Shown here one piece after another: positions 1 to 8,838 of a stretch of DNA of 64,000 bases. A model generated the notes under the pieces. It worked only from the letters and a program-made list of their open reading frames with translations. It had not been told where the DNA came from and did not search any database. Origin of the DNA: Pseudofrankia saprophytica (GTDB taxonomy: Bacteria > Actinomycetota > Actinomycetes > Frankiales > Frankiaceae); the NCBI RefSeq assembly GCF_000235425.2, contig NZ_KI912266.1:2857671-2921670 (forward strand). Direction: 5' to 3'. The stretch's first letter is position 1. Each line of letters opens with the position of its first letter. The position numbers and the translations under genes were made by a program.

Positions 1-2
1 CC

Positions 3-257
3 CGCGCGGCGAGCCCCGCCGACTGGCGTCCGGCCGACGAGGACGACGACGCGGGCGGGGGCGACGGGGGCCGCCCCGCCCTGGAGACGGCCTACTGCGC
101 CGAGGTCGTCGCGATCACCTACCAGGCGATGGGCCTGCTCGCCTCCGGCCGCCGGCCGAACTGGTACGACCCGGGCAGGTTCTGGAGCGGCGACGACCTC
201 CCACTGGCCCTCGGCTTCACCCTCGGCGCGGAGATCGCCGTCTCCATCCCGGTCTGA
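3..257 (+). CDS. C-terminal part of an unrecognised protein (truncated by window edge)
   Basis: An open frame runs from the left edge to a TGA at 255-257, giving about 84 residues that end in ALGFTLGAEIAVSIPV. The first residues are Asp/Gly-rich and linker-like; a more ordered segment follows (ETAYCAEVVAITYQAMGLL, then RPNWYDPGRFWSGDDLPLALG). I do not recognise the family. Codon use is typical of the neighbours, with strong third-position GC. The start lies outside the window. Confidence 0.6.
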   Translation, partial: RAASPADWRPADEDDDAGGGDGGRPALETAYCAEVVAITYQAMGLLASGRRPNWYDPGRFWSGDDLPLALGFTLGAEIAVSIPV

Positions 258-308
258 GCTCGGACGGGGCCGTGGCCAGGTCCACCAGCGGCGTGGTTGG
301 GTGGCGGC

Positions 309-554
309 ATGGATGAGAAGGGCATTTTCACTCAGATCAACGCACTCGTCGCCGAGGAGCACGAGCTGCGCGCCCAGCGGGCGGCGGGGCAGGTCGACCC
401 CGAGGCCGAGCTCGAGCGGCTCCGCCACGTCGAGGAGTCGCTGGACCAGTGCTGGGATCTGCTGCGCCGCCGCGAGGCGCTGCGTAACGCCGGCAGCGAT
501 CCGGACGAGGCGAAGGCGGCGCCGGTCGGCCAGGTCGAGGGCTACATCCAGTAG
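309..554 (+). CDS. DUF2630 family small protein
   Basis: An 81-residue acidic, probably helical protein beginning MDEKGIFTQINALVAEEHEL. The N-terminus and the EEHELRAQ / LERLRHVEESLDQCWDLLRRREALR pattern match the DUF2630 family of actinobacteria, whose function is unknown. ATG 309 is preferred over an in-frame TTG at 297 because family members start at MDE/MDD. It ends with VEGYIQ and converges on the MpaB-like gene, overlapping its end by 13 bp. Confidence 0.85.
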   Translation: MDEKGIFTQINALVAEEHELRAQRAAGQVDPEAELERLRHVEESLDQCWDLLRRREALRNAGSDPDEAKAAPVGQVEGYIQ

Positions 555-1600
555 CGAATGGCCGGGCGGCCAACCTGCGCGGGCGTCCGTAGAGGGCGCT
601 CTTGTGGCGGCGCCGTCGCGGCGGGCACGTAGTGGCGAGGGTCGTCGCGGCGGTTCACGGGCGGCAGGTTGCGGGCCGGGGTCTCGACGGGCGGGGCGTC
701 AGCCGCGCTCGTCCCGGCGGCGCGACGCCACCCGGCTCGCGCCCGCGGGTGGAAGCGGCGGGCGGGCGGGACCAGCCTCCAGCCGGCATGCACGGCGCGG
801 CAGGCCAGCCGGAACAGCCGCTCGTCGGCCGCCGTCCACCGGTACCCGAAGCGGCTGCGCACCGTCGTCGGGAGCAGGCCGACCGTCAGCCAGGTGAACA
901 GCAGGCGAAACGGCACCCTGGCCGCCCGCCACAGCGGCCGCGGCAGCCATCCCAGCGCCGGCGGCCGGTCGAGCTCGCGCAGGTCGAGCACGGCGCGGGC
1001 CGCCGGGGTGTCCTCCAGGACCTCGGCGCACATCCGGTCCCAGTAGGCCACGAAGCTCGGCCAGTCCGGTGGGACCGGGCGCATGCTCACCCCGTAGAGC
1101 CGGTACCAGGCGACGTGCTCCGCGTGCAGCTGGTGGCGTTGCGCGTCGGTCAGCCCGGGGCCGAAACGCTCGGCCGTCAGGATCGTGATCATGAAGAACG
1201 TGGCGTGCGCCCAGTAGAAGGTGTCCGGATCCAGAGCGTGGTAGCGGCGGCCCTGGTCGTCGACGCCGCCGATGGCGCGGTGGTAGTCGCGGACGGTGCG
1301 GGCGGTCTCGGCGGCTCGCGGGCCGTCGTAGACGACCCCGCCGATCGGGTAGAGCGAGCGCAGCAGCCGCTGCCAGCGTTCCTCGAAGAACCGCGAATGC
1401 TGTGCCACCCCGGCGCCGAGCGCCGGGTGCGCGTTCTGCATCGCACCGGCCCACGGGGCGAGCAGCAGCGTCCGCCAGTCCCCGAAGTAGCGCCAGGTCA
1501 GTGACTCCGGCCCGAGCGGCTCCGGCCCGAACGGCTCAGGCGCTGGCGGCTCCGGTTCCGGCGGCTCCGGCGCTGGCGGCTTCGATCGTGCATCAGCCAT
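542..1600 (-). CDS. MpaB/DUF2236 family oxygenase-like protein
   Basis: A 352-residue protein with the oxygenase MpaB (DUF2236, latex-clearing-protein-like) signature: WAHATFFMITILTAERFGPG, then LHAEHVAWYRLYGVSM and WPSFVAYWDRMCAEVL. Members are thought to be haem- or metal-dependent oxygenases or structural relatives; the substrate cannot be told from sequence. The N-terminus carries a Pro/Glu-rich repeat (PEPPEPEPPAPEP) that is probably disordered. Its ATG overlaps the end of the GPP34 gene by 8 bp, so it is the last gene of a four-gene operon with a histidine kinase and response regulator. Confidence 0.8.
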   Translation of the reverse strand: MADARSKPPAPEPPEPEPPAPEPFGPEPLGPESLTWRYFGDWRTLLLAPWAGAMQNAHPALGAGVAQHSRFFEERWQRLLRSLYPIGGVVYDGPRAAETARTVRDYHRAIGGVDDQGRRYHALDPDTFYWAHATFFMITILTAERFGPGLTDAQRHQLHAEHVAWYRLYGVSMRPVPPDWPSFVAYWDRMCAEVLEDTPAARAVLDLRELDRPPALGWLPRPLWRAARVPFRLLFTWLTVGLLPTTVRSRFGYRWTAADERLFRLACRAVHAGWRLVPPARRFHPRARAGWRRAAGTSAADAPPVETPARNLPPVNRRDDPRHYVPAATAPPQERPLRTPAQVGRPAIRYWM

Positions 1601-2231
1601 GTGCCGCGAGGGCCTTCGCCGGTGGGCCGGTCATGGCGGTCAGGGCCGCGATCCGTTCGGGCCAGGTCCGCCGTTCCCTGGCGCTGACCAGCGTGATGAC
1701 GCCGCCAGCGGCGGCGAGCGCGACCAGCGCGGCCAGATCCCAGGGCAGCTCGGCGTCGGCGATCTCGCCGCGCAGCGCCCTGGACGCCTCCCGGTTGAGC
1801 ACACGAACAGTCTGCCGATCCGGCGGCGACACGGACACGCTGGTGAGCCCCCGTCGCGGCAGACCGTCGGGTCGCGGGCCGAGCTCCACCCACCCGGCCG
1901 CCGCGAGCTCCTCGCGCACGATCCGGGTGGCGGTCGCCCGGTCGTGTCCGGCCCAGTGCGCCCACGTCCGGCCCGGCGCCTGCTCGGCCGTGACCTGACG
2001 GAGCACCAGCCTGGACAGCTCGTCGGCGGGCGAGGCGATCTGCGCCGACGCCTCGGCGAGGACGGCGAGGCCGCGGTCGTCGGCGAGCAGGCCGTCGTGG
2101 TGAAGCTGGGCCAGCGCGGCGGCGCGCAACGTCCGTCCCAGGCCCGGGACGCGGTACATCCGGCCCTTCTCCAGGTTGAACGCGAGCAGGTACAGCCGCG
2201 GGGGCAGGGACGTCGGAAGGTTCAGGCTCAC
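1593..2231 (-). CDS. GPP34 (GOLPH3/VPS74-like) family phosphoprotein
   Basis: A 212-residue protein starting MSLNLPTSLPPRLYLLAFNL, typical of bacterial GPP34-domain proteins, followed by a helical body (LAQLHHDGLLADDRG, ELSRLVLRQVTAEQAPGRTWAHW). The eukaryotic family members bind phosphatidylinositol 4-phosphate on Golgi membranes; the bacterial role is unclear but membrane association is likely. The GTG start forms a GTGA overlap with the stop of the upstream histidine kinase gene, which indicates translational coupling, and the end overlaps the MpaB-like gene. Confidence 0.88.
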   Translation of the reverse strand: MSLNLPTSLPPRLYLLAFNLEKGRMYRVPGLGRTLRAAALAQLHHDGLLADDRGLAVLAEASAQIASPADELSRLVLRQVTAEQAPGRTWAHWAGHDRATATRIVREELAAAGWVELGPRPDGLPRRGLTSVSVSPPDRQTVRVLNREASRALRGEIADAELPWDLAALVALAAAGGVITLVSARERRTWPERIAALTAMTGPPAKALAAHG

Positions 2232-3868
2232 CCCGAAAGCTTTCCAGGACGTACCGCAGGCGGCGTGGTCAGCTCGCCGACAGGCGGCCGCTCGCGCGGA
2301 CGCGGGCCCGCGTCCGCGCCGGGCCGGTCGGCGAGCGGCAGGCGGATCGTGAACGCGGCTCCCCCCTCGGGCGCGGCGGTCGCGTACGCCCGCCCGCCGA
2401 GCCGGGACGCGAGTCGGGCGACGAGCGCGAGCCCCAGCCCCGTCGAGACCGGCCGCAGGCCGCGATAGCGCTCGTAGAGGGCCGACCGCTCGAACGCGAC
2501 GGCCAGGTCGTCGTCGGTGAGCCCCGGTCCGCCGTCGCGCACCTCCAGCACCGCGACCAGCGGTCCGGCGCCCGCGAGCCCGGCGCCCGCGAGCCCGGCG
2601 CCCGCGAGCCCGGCACCTGCGCGTTCGCCACCCACGAGCCCGGCCCCCGCGCGTTCGCCGCCCCCGACCTCCGCCCGGGCCGCCAGCACGATCGGCGCGC
2701 CGGCCGGGACCAGCCGCAGCGCGTTCTCCGCGAGCCCGTCGAGGATCTGGCGCAGCCGGACCGCGTCCGTCACGGCCACGACCGGACCGGCCGGCACCTC
2801 GACCCGCAGCTCGACGCCCTCGGCGGCGCACCGGCGGTGCCAGACCTCGGCGGCGTCGGCGACGAACCTCGTCAGGTCGACGGGAGCGGCCTCGACGCGG
2901 AAGTCGTCGGCGTCGAGGCGGGCGAGGTCGAGCAGGTCCTGGACGAGTCGGTCCAGCCGCAGCGCCTCGTCGAGGATCACCCGGCCGGTGTCCGGGGTCC
3001 GCTCGACCGGGGTGACGCCGTCGGCGAGTGCCTCGGCGAACCCGCGGATCGCGGTCAGCGGCGTCCGCAGCTCGTGCGAGACCGAGAGCAGGAACTCCCG
3101 TTGGCGTGCCTCGCTGACCGTGAGCGCGGTGGCGAGCCCGCCGAGCGCCTCCGCCACCTCCGCGATCTCGGCGGGGCCGCCGGCGGGCAGCGCGAGCGCC
3201 GCGACGTCGCGCCGGCCGCTGGCGAGCTCGCCCGCGGCCGCGCTTAGTGCCCGCAGCGGCCGGGCCAGCAGACGAGCGAGCAGCAGGCCCGCGGCCGTCG
3301 CCACGGCGAGCGCGATCACCAGCGCCACCAGCAGCCGGCGCGACAGCGCCGACGTGAGCTCCCGGGCCTGCGAGGCCGGCTGGACGAGGACGACCGTCGA
3401 GCCGTCGGGCAGCGGCCGGGTCGCGACGACGACCCGGCGGCCGGCGGTGGTGCGCACGACGTCGGTCCGGTGGGTGCCGGCGAGCCGGCGCAGCGTCGCC
3501 GCCGGCAGCGCCGGCACCCACCGCCCCCCGATGGGGCCCATGGTCGTGCGCACGGCGCCGCGCGGGCCGAGGACCAGCAGGCTGACCTGCTGCGACCCGA
3601 TCGCGCGGGTGACACCGGCGCGCAGCTCGGCGGTCGCCTCCGGCTGCCCGTAGAGCGCGACGACGAGGTCGGCCTGCCGGCCGAGCACCCGGCGGGCCTG
3701 CCCCTCGCCGACGTCGCCCAGCTGCCCGAGGAACACCGCCCCGGTGATGATCACCGCCAGCAGCGCGACCAGCGTCGTGGCCAGCGCCGAGCGCCGCCCG
3801 AGCCCGCCCCGGCGGCCGAGCCGACGGCGGGCGCGGGCCGGCCAGCCGGACGGCGGCGCGCTAGCCAT
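2228..3868 (-). CDS. Two-component sensor histidine kinase
   Basis: A 546-residue membrane sensor. There is a TM helix near residues 28-50 (ALATTLVALLAVIITGAVFL), an extracytoplasmic domain, a second TM near 178-200 and a HAMP region (ARPLRALSAAAGELASG). The H box has His265 in SVSHELRTPLTAIRGF. The N box is GLAENALRLV, and G boxes are DGGPGL and STGLGLALVARLASRLGG. ATG 3868 overlaps the response regulator stop by 8 bp. Oddity: a run of AGAGL-type tandem repeats sits inside the ATPase domain between the N and G1 boxes. Partner: the adjacent OmpR-type regulator. Confidence 0.93.
   Translation of the reverse strand: MASAPPSGWPARARRRLGRRGGLGRRSALATTLVALLAVIITGAVFLGQLGDVGEGQARRVLGRQADLVVALYGQPEATAELRAGVTRAIGSQQVSLLVLGPRGAVRTTMGPIGGRWVPALPAATLRRLAGTHRTDVVRTTAGRRVVVATRPLPDGSTVVLVQPASQARELTSALSRRLLVALVIALAVATAAGLLLARLLARPLRALSAAAGELASGRRDVAALALPAGGPAEIAEVAEALGGLATALTVSEARQREFLLSVSHELRTPLTAIRGFAEALADGVTPVERTPDTGRVILDEALRLDRLVQDLLDLARLDADDFRVEAAPVDLTRFVADAAEVWHRRCAAEGVELRVEVPAGPVVAVTDAVRLRQILDGLAENALRLVPAGAPIVLAARAEVGGGERAGAGLVGGERAGAGLAGAGLAGAGLAGAGPLVAVLEVRDGGPGLTDDDLAVAFERSALYERYRGLRPVSTGLGLALVARLASRLGGRAYATAAPEGGAAFTIRLPLADRPGADAGPRPRERPPVGELTTPPAVRPGKLSG
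2565..2665 (-). repeat. In-frame ~15-bp tandem repeats inside the histidine kinase ATPase domain
   Basis: Consecutive and slightly diverged copies of a 15-bp unit (plus strand ccggcgcccgcgagc) encode AGAGL/ERAGAGL repeats between the N box and first G box. The length is a multiple of three and the frame is kept. This is probably a slippage-prone low-complexity loop in the ATP-lid region. Confidence 0.8.
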
Positions 3869-4694
3869 CGGCGGTGTAGCCGACGCCGCGGACGGTGCGG
3901 ATCGGCGAGGCGGCGCCGAGCTTGGCACGGACCTGGGCGACGTGCACGTCGACGGTGCGGGTCCCGGCCGCCGCCTGGTAGCCCCAGACCTGGGAGAGCA
4001 GCCGCTCCCGGGTGAAGACGAGCCCCGGGCGGGTGAGCAGCGCGGCCAGCAGGTCGAACTCGGTCGCGGTCAGCGCGACGGCCGCGCCGCCGGCGCGTAC
4101 CAGGCGGCGGTCCAGGTCCAGCTCGACGGCGCCGGCGCGCAGCACCCGGCTCGCCGGCCGGTCCGCCTGGGGTCCCGCCCGGCGCAGCACCGCCCGCAGC
4201 CGCGCCACCAGCTCGCGGGGGGAGAACGGCTTGACCAGGTAGTCGTCCGCGCCGAGCTCCAGGCCGAGGATGCGGTCGACCTCGTCGTCTCGCGCCGTGA
4301 CGAACAGGACCGGTGTCCAGTCGTCGTCGGCGCGCAGCGCCCGCACCACGTCGCGGCCGTCCAGCCCCGGCAGCCGGATGTCCAGGACGATCGCGACCGG
4401 GGCGAGCACCCGGGCCGCCGCGAGCCCCGCCGCGCCGTCGTGGCGGACCTCGACGCCGAACCCCTCCCTGGTCAGGTACAGCCGGATCAGGTCGCAGATG
4501 TGCGGCTCGTCCTCGACCACCAGCACGAGCCCCGACGATCGCCGCGCCGCCGCGCCCGCCACCTCCGCGGCGTGCCCGGGCGCCGAGGACATCGCGGGCG
4601 TCGAGGCCATCGAAGGCATCGGGGGCACTGGTGCGGGCGCGGCGGGCGGTGCCGGCCGGACGGCGGGCGACGGCGGCGTCGGGAGGTTTCCCAC
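3861..4694 (-). CDS. OmpR/PhoB-family DNA-binding response regulator
   Basis: The receiver domain begins LVLVVEDEPHICDLIRLYL, has the phosphoacceptor Asp in VLDIRLPGLDG, the switch Thr in LFVTARDD and Lys in DDYLVKPFSPREL. The C-terminal winged-helix domain includes ALTATEFDLLAALLTRPG, FTRERLLSQVWGY and RTVDVHVAQVRAKLG. The start is uncertain: GTG 4694 is used here, but ATGs at 4619, 4610 or 4592 would drop part of a Pro/Ala-rich N-terminal extension. First gene of the operon with the kinase, GPP34 and MpaB-like genes, and divergent from the DUF1800 gene. Confidence 0.92.
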   Translation of the reverse strand: MGNLPTPPSPAVRPAPPAAPAPVPPMPSMASTPAMSSAPGHAAEVAGAAARRSSGLVLVVEDEPHICDLIRLYLTREGFGVEVRHDGAAGLAAARVLAPVAIVLDIRLPGLDGRDVVRALRADDDWTPVLFVTARDDEVDRILGLELGADDYLVKPFSPRELVARLRAVLRRAGPQADRPASRVLRAGAVELDLDRRLVRAGGAAVALTATEFDLLAALLTRPGLVFTRERLLSQVWGYQAAAGTRTVDVHVAQVRAKLGAASPIRTVRGVGYTADG

Positions 4695-4815
4695 CCGTCC
4701 AGTCTGCGGCGCCGCGCGCCCCGCGCCGACCCCGCCCAGGTACCGGCCGGATTGTCTTACCGTTCTCGAACATGGCGGCCACGGCGCGCTGACGGTCCAC
4801 TGGGACGGTCTGTCC

Positions 4816-6246
4816 ATGGCCACCGCGCGTTCCGATCTCGCGTTCCTCTACCGGCGGGCCGGGTTCGGCGCGAGCCCCGCGCAGCTCGACGCCGCCGTGG
4901 CCGGCGGGTACGACGCCGCAGTCGAAGCCCTGCTCGGCGCGGGCGCCCGCCCCGGCGCCGGGGCGGATCCGGAGCCGCCGCCGACGTTCGCCCCGCTGCC
5001 CCGGCTCGCCGGCGCGGACGGCCAGACGCGGTCGACCTACGCGCAGATGGTGCGTGAGCAGGGCACCGAGCTGACCGGTTGGTGGGTGCGCCGGATGGTC
5101 GCCACCGCCGACCCGTTCACCGAGAAGCTCACGTTCTTCTGGCACGGGCACTTCGCGACGTCGATCACCAAGGTGCGGGTGGCGGCGGCGATGCTCGCGC
5201 AGAACGAGATCTTCCGGCACTCCGGGACCGGACCGTTCGACGCGCTCACCCTCGCGGTCGCCCGGGACCCGGCGATGCTGGCCTGGCTCGACGCCGGGCA
5301 GAACCGCAAGGAGCACCCGAACGAGAACTTCGCCCGGGAACTGATGGAGCTGTTCACCCTCGGCATCGGCAACTACACCGAGACCGACGTCCGGGAGGCG
5401 GCGCGAGCCTTCACCGGCTGGCGGGTGGACGCGAGCCGTACCGGGTTCCAGCTGGCCGCGAAGCAGCACGACGACGGGACGAAGACGGTGCTCGGCAGAA
5501 CGGGCAACCTCGGCGGTGAGGACGTCGTCGCCCTGGTCACCCATCAGCCGGCGTCGCCCCGCTGGGTCTGCTCCCGGCTGTTCAGCCGGTTCGCCGCGCC
5601 CGTCGCGCCGGACGCGAACCCGGCGGCGGACGCGATGCTGGCGGCGTACGGCTCGACGCTCGACATCGGAGCCGCCGCGGCGGCGATGCTGCGCTCGCCC
5701 GCCTTCCTCGCGACCCGCGGCAAGCTCGTCGCCCAGCCGGTCGAGTACGTCGTCACGACGCTGCGGGCGCTCGGCCTGCGGGTGACGCCGACCGCCAGCG
5801 GCTCGGCCGGCGCCGCCACCGGTGCCGCGGCCGGCGGTGGAGCCGGCAGTGCGGCTGGCGGTGGGGCCGGCAGTGCGGCTGGCGGTGGGGCCGGCGTCGC
5901 GGCTGGCAGCGGCGCGCTGCCGCAGCGCGTCGTGCTGGCGGCGCTTGCCGGCCTTGGCCAGGTGCCGTTCCAGCCACCGAGTGTCGGCGGTTGGCCCGAG
6001 AACGCGGCCTGGCTGACGACGGCTTCCACCCAGGTGCGGACCAGGTTCGCCACGGCGGCGGCCGCGGCGGCGAACCTGGCGGTGATCGCGGACGAGCCGG
6101 CCGCCGGCCGGCCGGACGCCGTCGCCCACCTGCTGTCCCTCGACGGCTGGACCGCCCGCACCCGCGAGGCGATGGCCGGCGCCGGGGGCAACCCGGGCCG
6201 CCTCGTCGCGCTCGCCCTGTGCTCGCCCGAGTACCTGACCGTCTGA
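4816..6246 (+). CDS. DUF1800 family protein
   Basis: A 476-residue protein with DUF1800 hallmarks: LAFLYRRAGFGASPAQLDAA at the N-terminus, EKLTFFWHGHFATS, KEHPNENFARELMELFTLG, and YTETDVREAARAFTGW. These proteins are commonly encoded beside a DUF1501 protein, as here, and the pair is assumed to act at or outside the membrane; the reaction is unknown. No signal peptide is evident. Residues about 335-365 are a Gly/Ala repeat inserted before the conserved C-terminal GGWPENAAWL region. It lies divergent to the two-component operon. Confidence 0.9.
   Translation: MATARSDLAFLYRRAGFGASPAQLDAAVAGGYDAAVEALLGAGARPGAGADPEPPPTFAPLPRLAGADGQTRSTYAQMVREQGTELTGWWVRRMVATADPFTEKLTFFWHGHFATSITKVRVAAAMLAQNEIFRHSGTGPFDALTLAVARDPAMLAWLDAGQNRKEHPNENFARELMELFTLGIGNYTETDVREAARAFTGWRVDASRTGFQLAAKQHDDGTKTVLGRTGNLGGEDVVALVTHQPASPRWVCSRLFSRFAAPVAPDANPAADAMLAAYGSTLDIGAAAAAMLRSPAFLATRGKLVAQPVEYVVTTLRALGLRVTPTASGSAGAATGAAAGGGAGSAAGGGAGSAAGGGAGVAAGSGALPQRVVLAALAGLGQVPFQPPSVGGWPENAAWLTTASTQVRTRFATAAAAAANLAVIADEPAAGRPDAVAHLLSLDGWTARTREAMAGAGGNPGRLVALALCSPEYLTV
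5827..5898 (+). repeat. Three 24-bp tandem repeats coding a Gly/Ala linker in the DUF1800 protein
   Basis: Three adjacent 24-bp copies at 5827, 5851 and 5875, differing by only a few bases, encode AAGGGAGS-type octapeptides. The repeat keeps frame and lies in a variable linker. Confidence 0.85.
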
Positions 6247-6323
6247 GACCCGCCCTGGAAGCCCAGCGATCCCGGAAGTCCACGAGGCCCGGGACCAGGC
6301 AGTAGCAACAAGGAGGAGGGCCG

Positions 6324-7694
6324 ATGCCGTTCGACCGGCGCCGGTTTCTGATCGCGTCCGGGGTGACCGGCGGGCTCGCCGCGGCCAGCGCCGCCGGGGT
6401 CGTGTCCTACCGGGAGCTCCACCACGGCGCCGCCGAGGAGCCACTGGCCGGCGGCGGTGTCCTCGTCGTCGTCACCCTCTACGGCGGCAACGACGGGCTG
6501 AACATGGTCATCCCTGTCGAGGACCCGGCCTACCGGGCGGCCCGCGGCGAGCTGGCCTACTCCGCCGAGCAGGCGCTGCCGCTCACCGACGGCTTCGCGC
6601 TGCACCCCGCCATGACCGGGCTGCGCAAGCTGTGGGACGACCATCGCCTGGCGATCGTCCGCGGCGTCGGCTATCCCAAGCCGGACCACAGCCATTTCCG
6701 GTCGATGGCGATCTGGCAGACGGCCTCCCCGGGCACCACGTCGACGACCGGATGGCTCGGCCGCTGGCTCGACGCCCAGACCGGCACCTCGGCGGGCGGT
6801 TCCCCGGCTTCGGGCTCGTCGGGAGGTTCGTCGGCGCCCGGCAGCCCCGCCGCCCTGCGGGCGGTCTCCGTCGGCCCGACGCTCGCGCCACTGGTCATCG
6901 GCGCGACGACGGCCGCCGCGGCCGTCCCCACCGGCCCGTTCACCGCGCCCGGCGGCGCGATCGGCCAGGAGCTGCGCCAGCTTTACCGCCCCGATCCGGC
7001 GGATGGCCCGCTCGCCGCCCGGGTCGCGTCGTCCGGCGCGGACCTGTTCACCGTCGCGGGCGCGCTCAGCCCGGTGCTCGCGAATCAGGCGGACCAGGAC
7101 CAGGGCCCGACCGGCCAGCTCGACGCCGGTGGGGGCGACGCCGCCACCGCGGCCCCGGCCACCGGCATGGCGACGTCGCCGGCGGCGTCCGCCGCGCCGA
7201 GCGCGGCCAAGGCCGGCGAGCTGGGGGCGCAACTCGACGTCGTCGCCGCCTGCATCCGCGCCGGCGTGCCGACCAGGGCCTACTCGGTCAACCTCGGCGG
7301 CTTCGACACCCACATCCTGGAGAAGGCGACCCAGGCGAAGCTGCTCGGCGAGCTGGACGCCGCCCTGACCCGCTTCCAGACCGCCGTCGCCGGCAACCCG
7401 CACGGGACGGCGGTGACGACGGTCGTCTACTCGGAGTTCGGCCGGCGGGTCGCGGCCAACGCCAACGACGGCACCGACCACGGCACCGCCGCCCCCGTCC
7501 TCGTCCTCGGCACGAACGTCCACGGCGGCTTCCACGGCGACGCCCCAAGCCTGACCGACCTGGACGACGGCGACCTGAGGTTCACCACCGACTTCCGCTC
7601 CGTCTACGCCACCCTCCTGGAGCGCGTCCTGGGAACCGACGCCGGCGTCGTCCTCGGTTCCCAGGAGCGCTTCCCCCGCCTCGCCTTCCTCTGA
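6324..7694 (+). CDS. DUF1501 family Tat-exported protein
   Basis: A 456-residue protein with a twin-arginine signal (FDRRRFLIASGVTGGLAAAS) and DUF1501/sulfatase-like motifs: LVVVTLYGGNDGLNMVIP, HPAMTGLRKLWDDHRLAIVRGVGYPKPDHSHF, NLGGFDTH and YSEFGRRVAANANDGTDHG. The fold belongs to the alkaline phosphatase/sulfatase superfamily. The ATG has a strong ribosome-binding site (aaggagga, 6 nt upstream). It lies 77 bp after the DUF1800 gene, so the two are probably cotranscribed. Two low-complexity Gly/Ser and Ala-rich inserts (around residues 155-175 and 270-300) interrupt the domain. Confidence 0.9.
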   Translation: MPFDRRRFLIASGVTGGLAAASAAGVVSYRELHHGAAEEPLAGGGVLVVVTLYGGNDGLNMVIPVEDPAYRAARGELAYSAEQALPLTDGFALHPAMTGLRKLWDDHRLAIVRGVGYPKPDHSHFRSMAIWQTASPGTTSTTGWLGRWLDAQTGTSAGGSPASGSSGGSSAPGSPAALRAVSVGPTLAPLVIGATTAAAAVPTGPFTAPGGAIGQELRQLYRPDPADGPLAARVASSGADLFTVAGALSPVLANQADQDQGPTGQLDAGGGDAATAAPATGMATSPAASAAPSAAKAGELGAQLDVVAACIRAGVPTRAYSVNLGGFDTHILEKATQAKLLGELDAALTRFQTAVAGNPHGTAVTTVVYSEFGRRVAANANDGTDHGTAAPVLVLGTNVHGGFHGDAPSLTDLDDGDLRFTTDFRSVYATLLERVLGTDAGVVLGSQERFPRLAFL

Positions 7695-7830
7695 TCCCCA
7701 CGGGTATCGCCCTGGGCGCTGGTCGGCGAGACGACGGGCAAATCGGGTTAGCCGCTTCCGTCGCGCGCCATAGGGTGGCTGGTGGGCGAGGCCGGCGCCC
7801 ACCTCCCTGGGTGCTGGCGCGGGCGGAGGG

Positions 7831-8670
7831 ATGGGCGCGGTGACGGAGTCGACGCGGGTTCTGCCGGAGAAGGCCGAGCCGGAGTCGTCGGGGGATGGCG
7901 GCGGTCCGCTGGACAACGTGATCTGGGCGGCGCTGACCGGGCCGCAGGCGAGGTTCGCCGAGCGGGCCGGGCAGGCGGCGCGGTTCCAGACCGACGTCAC
8001 GCCGTTCGCGGCGATGGCCGGCGGGCCGGGCCGGTGGGCGTGGGACGACCTGGCCGCGCTCGTCGGCCCCGGCGGCCCGGCGGTGCTGTTCTTCGTCGAG
8101 GAGGAGCCGCCGGCCGGCTGGCGGTCGGTCGAGGTGCTCGGCCTCGTCCAGATGGTCGCGACCGACGCGTTCGCCGGCGCCCCCGAGCCCGAGGCCCGGC
8201 CGCTCGGCCCGGGCGACGTGCCCGCGATGCTCGACCTGGTCGCCCGCACCCGCCCCGGCCCGTACCTGCGGCGGACGATCGAGCTCGGCAGCTACCTCGG
8301 CGTCTTCGACGGCGACGCGCTGGTCGCGATGGCGGGGGAGCGGCTGCGGATCCCCGGCATGACCGAGATCAGCGCCGTCTGCACCGACCCCGCCTATCAG
8401 GGCCGCGGTCTCGCGACCCGGCTGATGGGTGCCGTCGCCGCCGGGATCCGCGCCCGCGGCGAGACCCCGATCCTGCACGCGGCGGCCACGAACTCGACGG
8501 CCATCCGCCTGTACGAGCACCTCGGCTTCGAGCTGCGCGCCACCACCGTCTTCCGCTTCGTCGAGGCGCCCCGCCTCCCCGAGCCCGCCGTGCCGGAACC
8601 CCGCGCCGACGAGCCCGGTGGCTGGGTGGACGACGACGAGCCCTTCGTCCGCCCCGGCGAGTGTGGCTGA
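7831..8670 (+). CDS. GNAT family N-acetyltransferase
   Basis: A 279-residue protein whose C-terminal half is a GNAT domain of the FR47-like type: MTEISAVCTDPAYQGRGLA is the acetyl-CoA-binding motif A, followed by TRLMGAVAAGIRARGETPIL and NSTAIRLYEHLGFE. The N-terminal half is less conserved. The substrate is unknown. ATG 7831 is used; a GTG at 7840 has better spacing from the upstream ggaggg and may be the true start. Confidence 0.88.
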   Translation: MGAVTESTRVLPEKAEPESSGDGGGPLDNVIWAALTGPQARFAERAGQAARFQTDVTPFAAMAGGPGRWAWDDLAALVGPGGPAVLFFVEEEPPAGWRSVEVLGLVQMVATDAFAGAPEPEARPLGPGDVPAMLDLVARTRPGPYLRRTIELGSYLGVFDGDALVAMAGERLRIPGMTEISAVCTDPAYQGRGLATRLMGAVAAGIRARGETPILHAAATNSTAIRLYEHLGFELRATTVFRFVEAPRLPEPAVPEPRADEPGGWVDDDEPFVRPGECG

Positions 8671-8838
8671 CGGGCACGACAGCGCGAGGCCCTGCCCAGA
8701 GCCGGCCGGCCTGGACGTGAGATCCGCCGGTTCGGGACGACCGAGGTGGGCGCGGACCGGCAGTATGGCGGTGATGACAGGCAGCGGTCCGGCCGCGGAA
8801 CTCGGCCCGGCCCCGCCGAGAGACGGGAGAACGCAAGC

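Noticed and set aside
2228-2267. Longer upstream starts for the GPP34 protein
   Set aside because: The family starts at MSLNLPTSLPP; the GTG in the GTGA overlap gives exactly this, whereas upstream frames run through the kinase gene.
3751-6444. 897-residue minus-strand open frame over the DUF1800 gene
   Set aside because: Low-complexity shadow of the response regulator and DUF1800 genes, with no recognisable domain.
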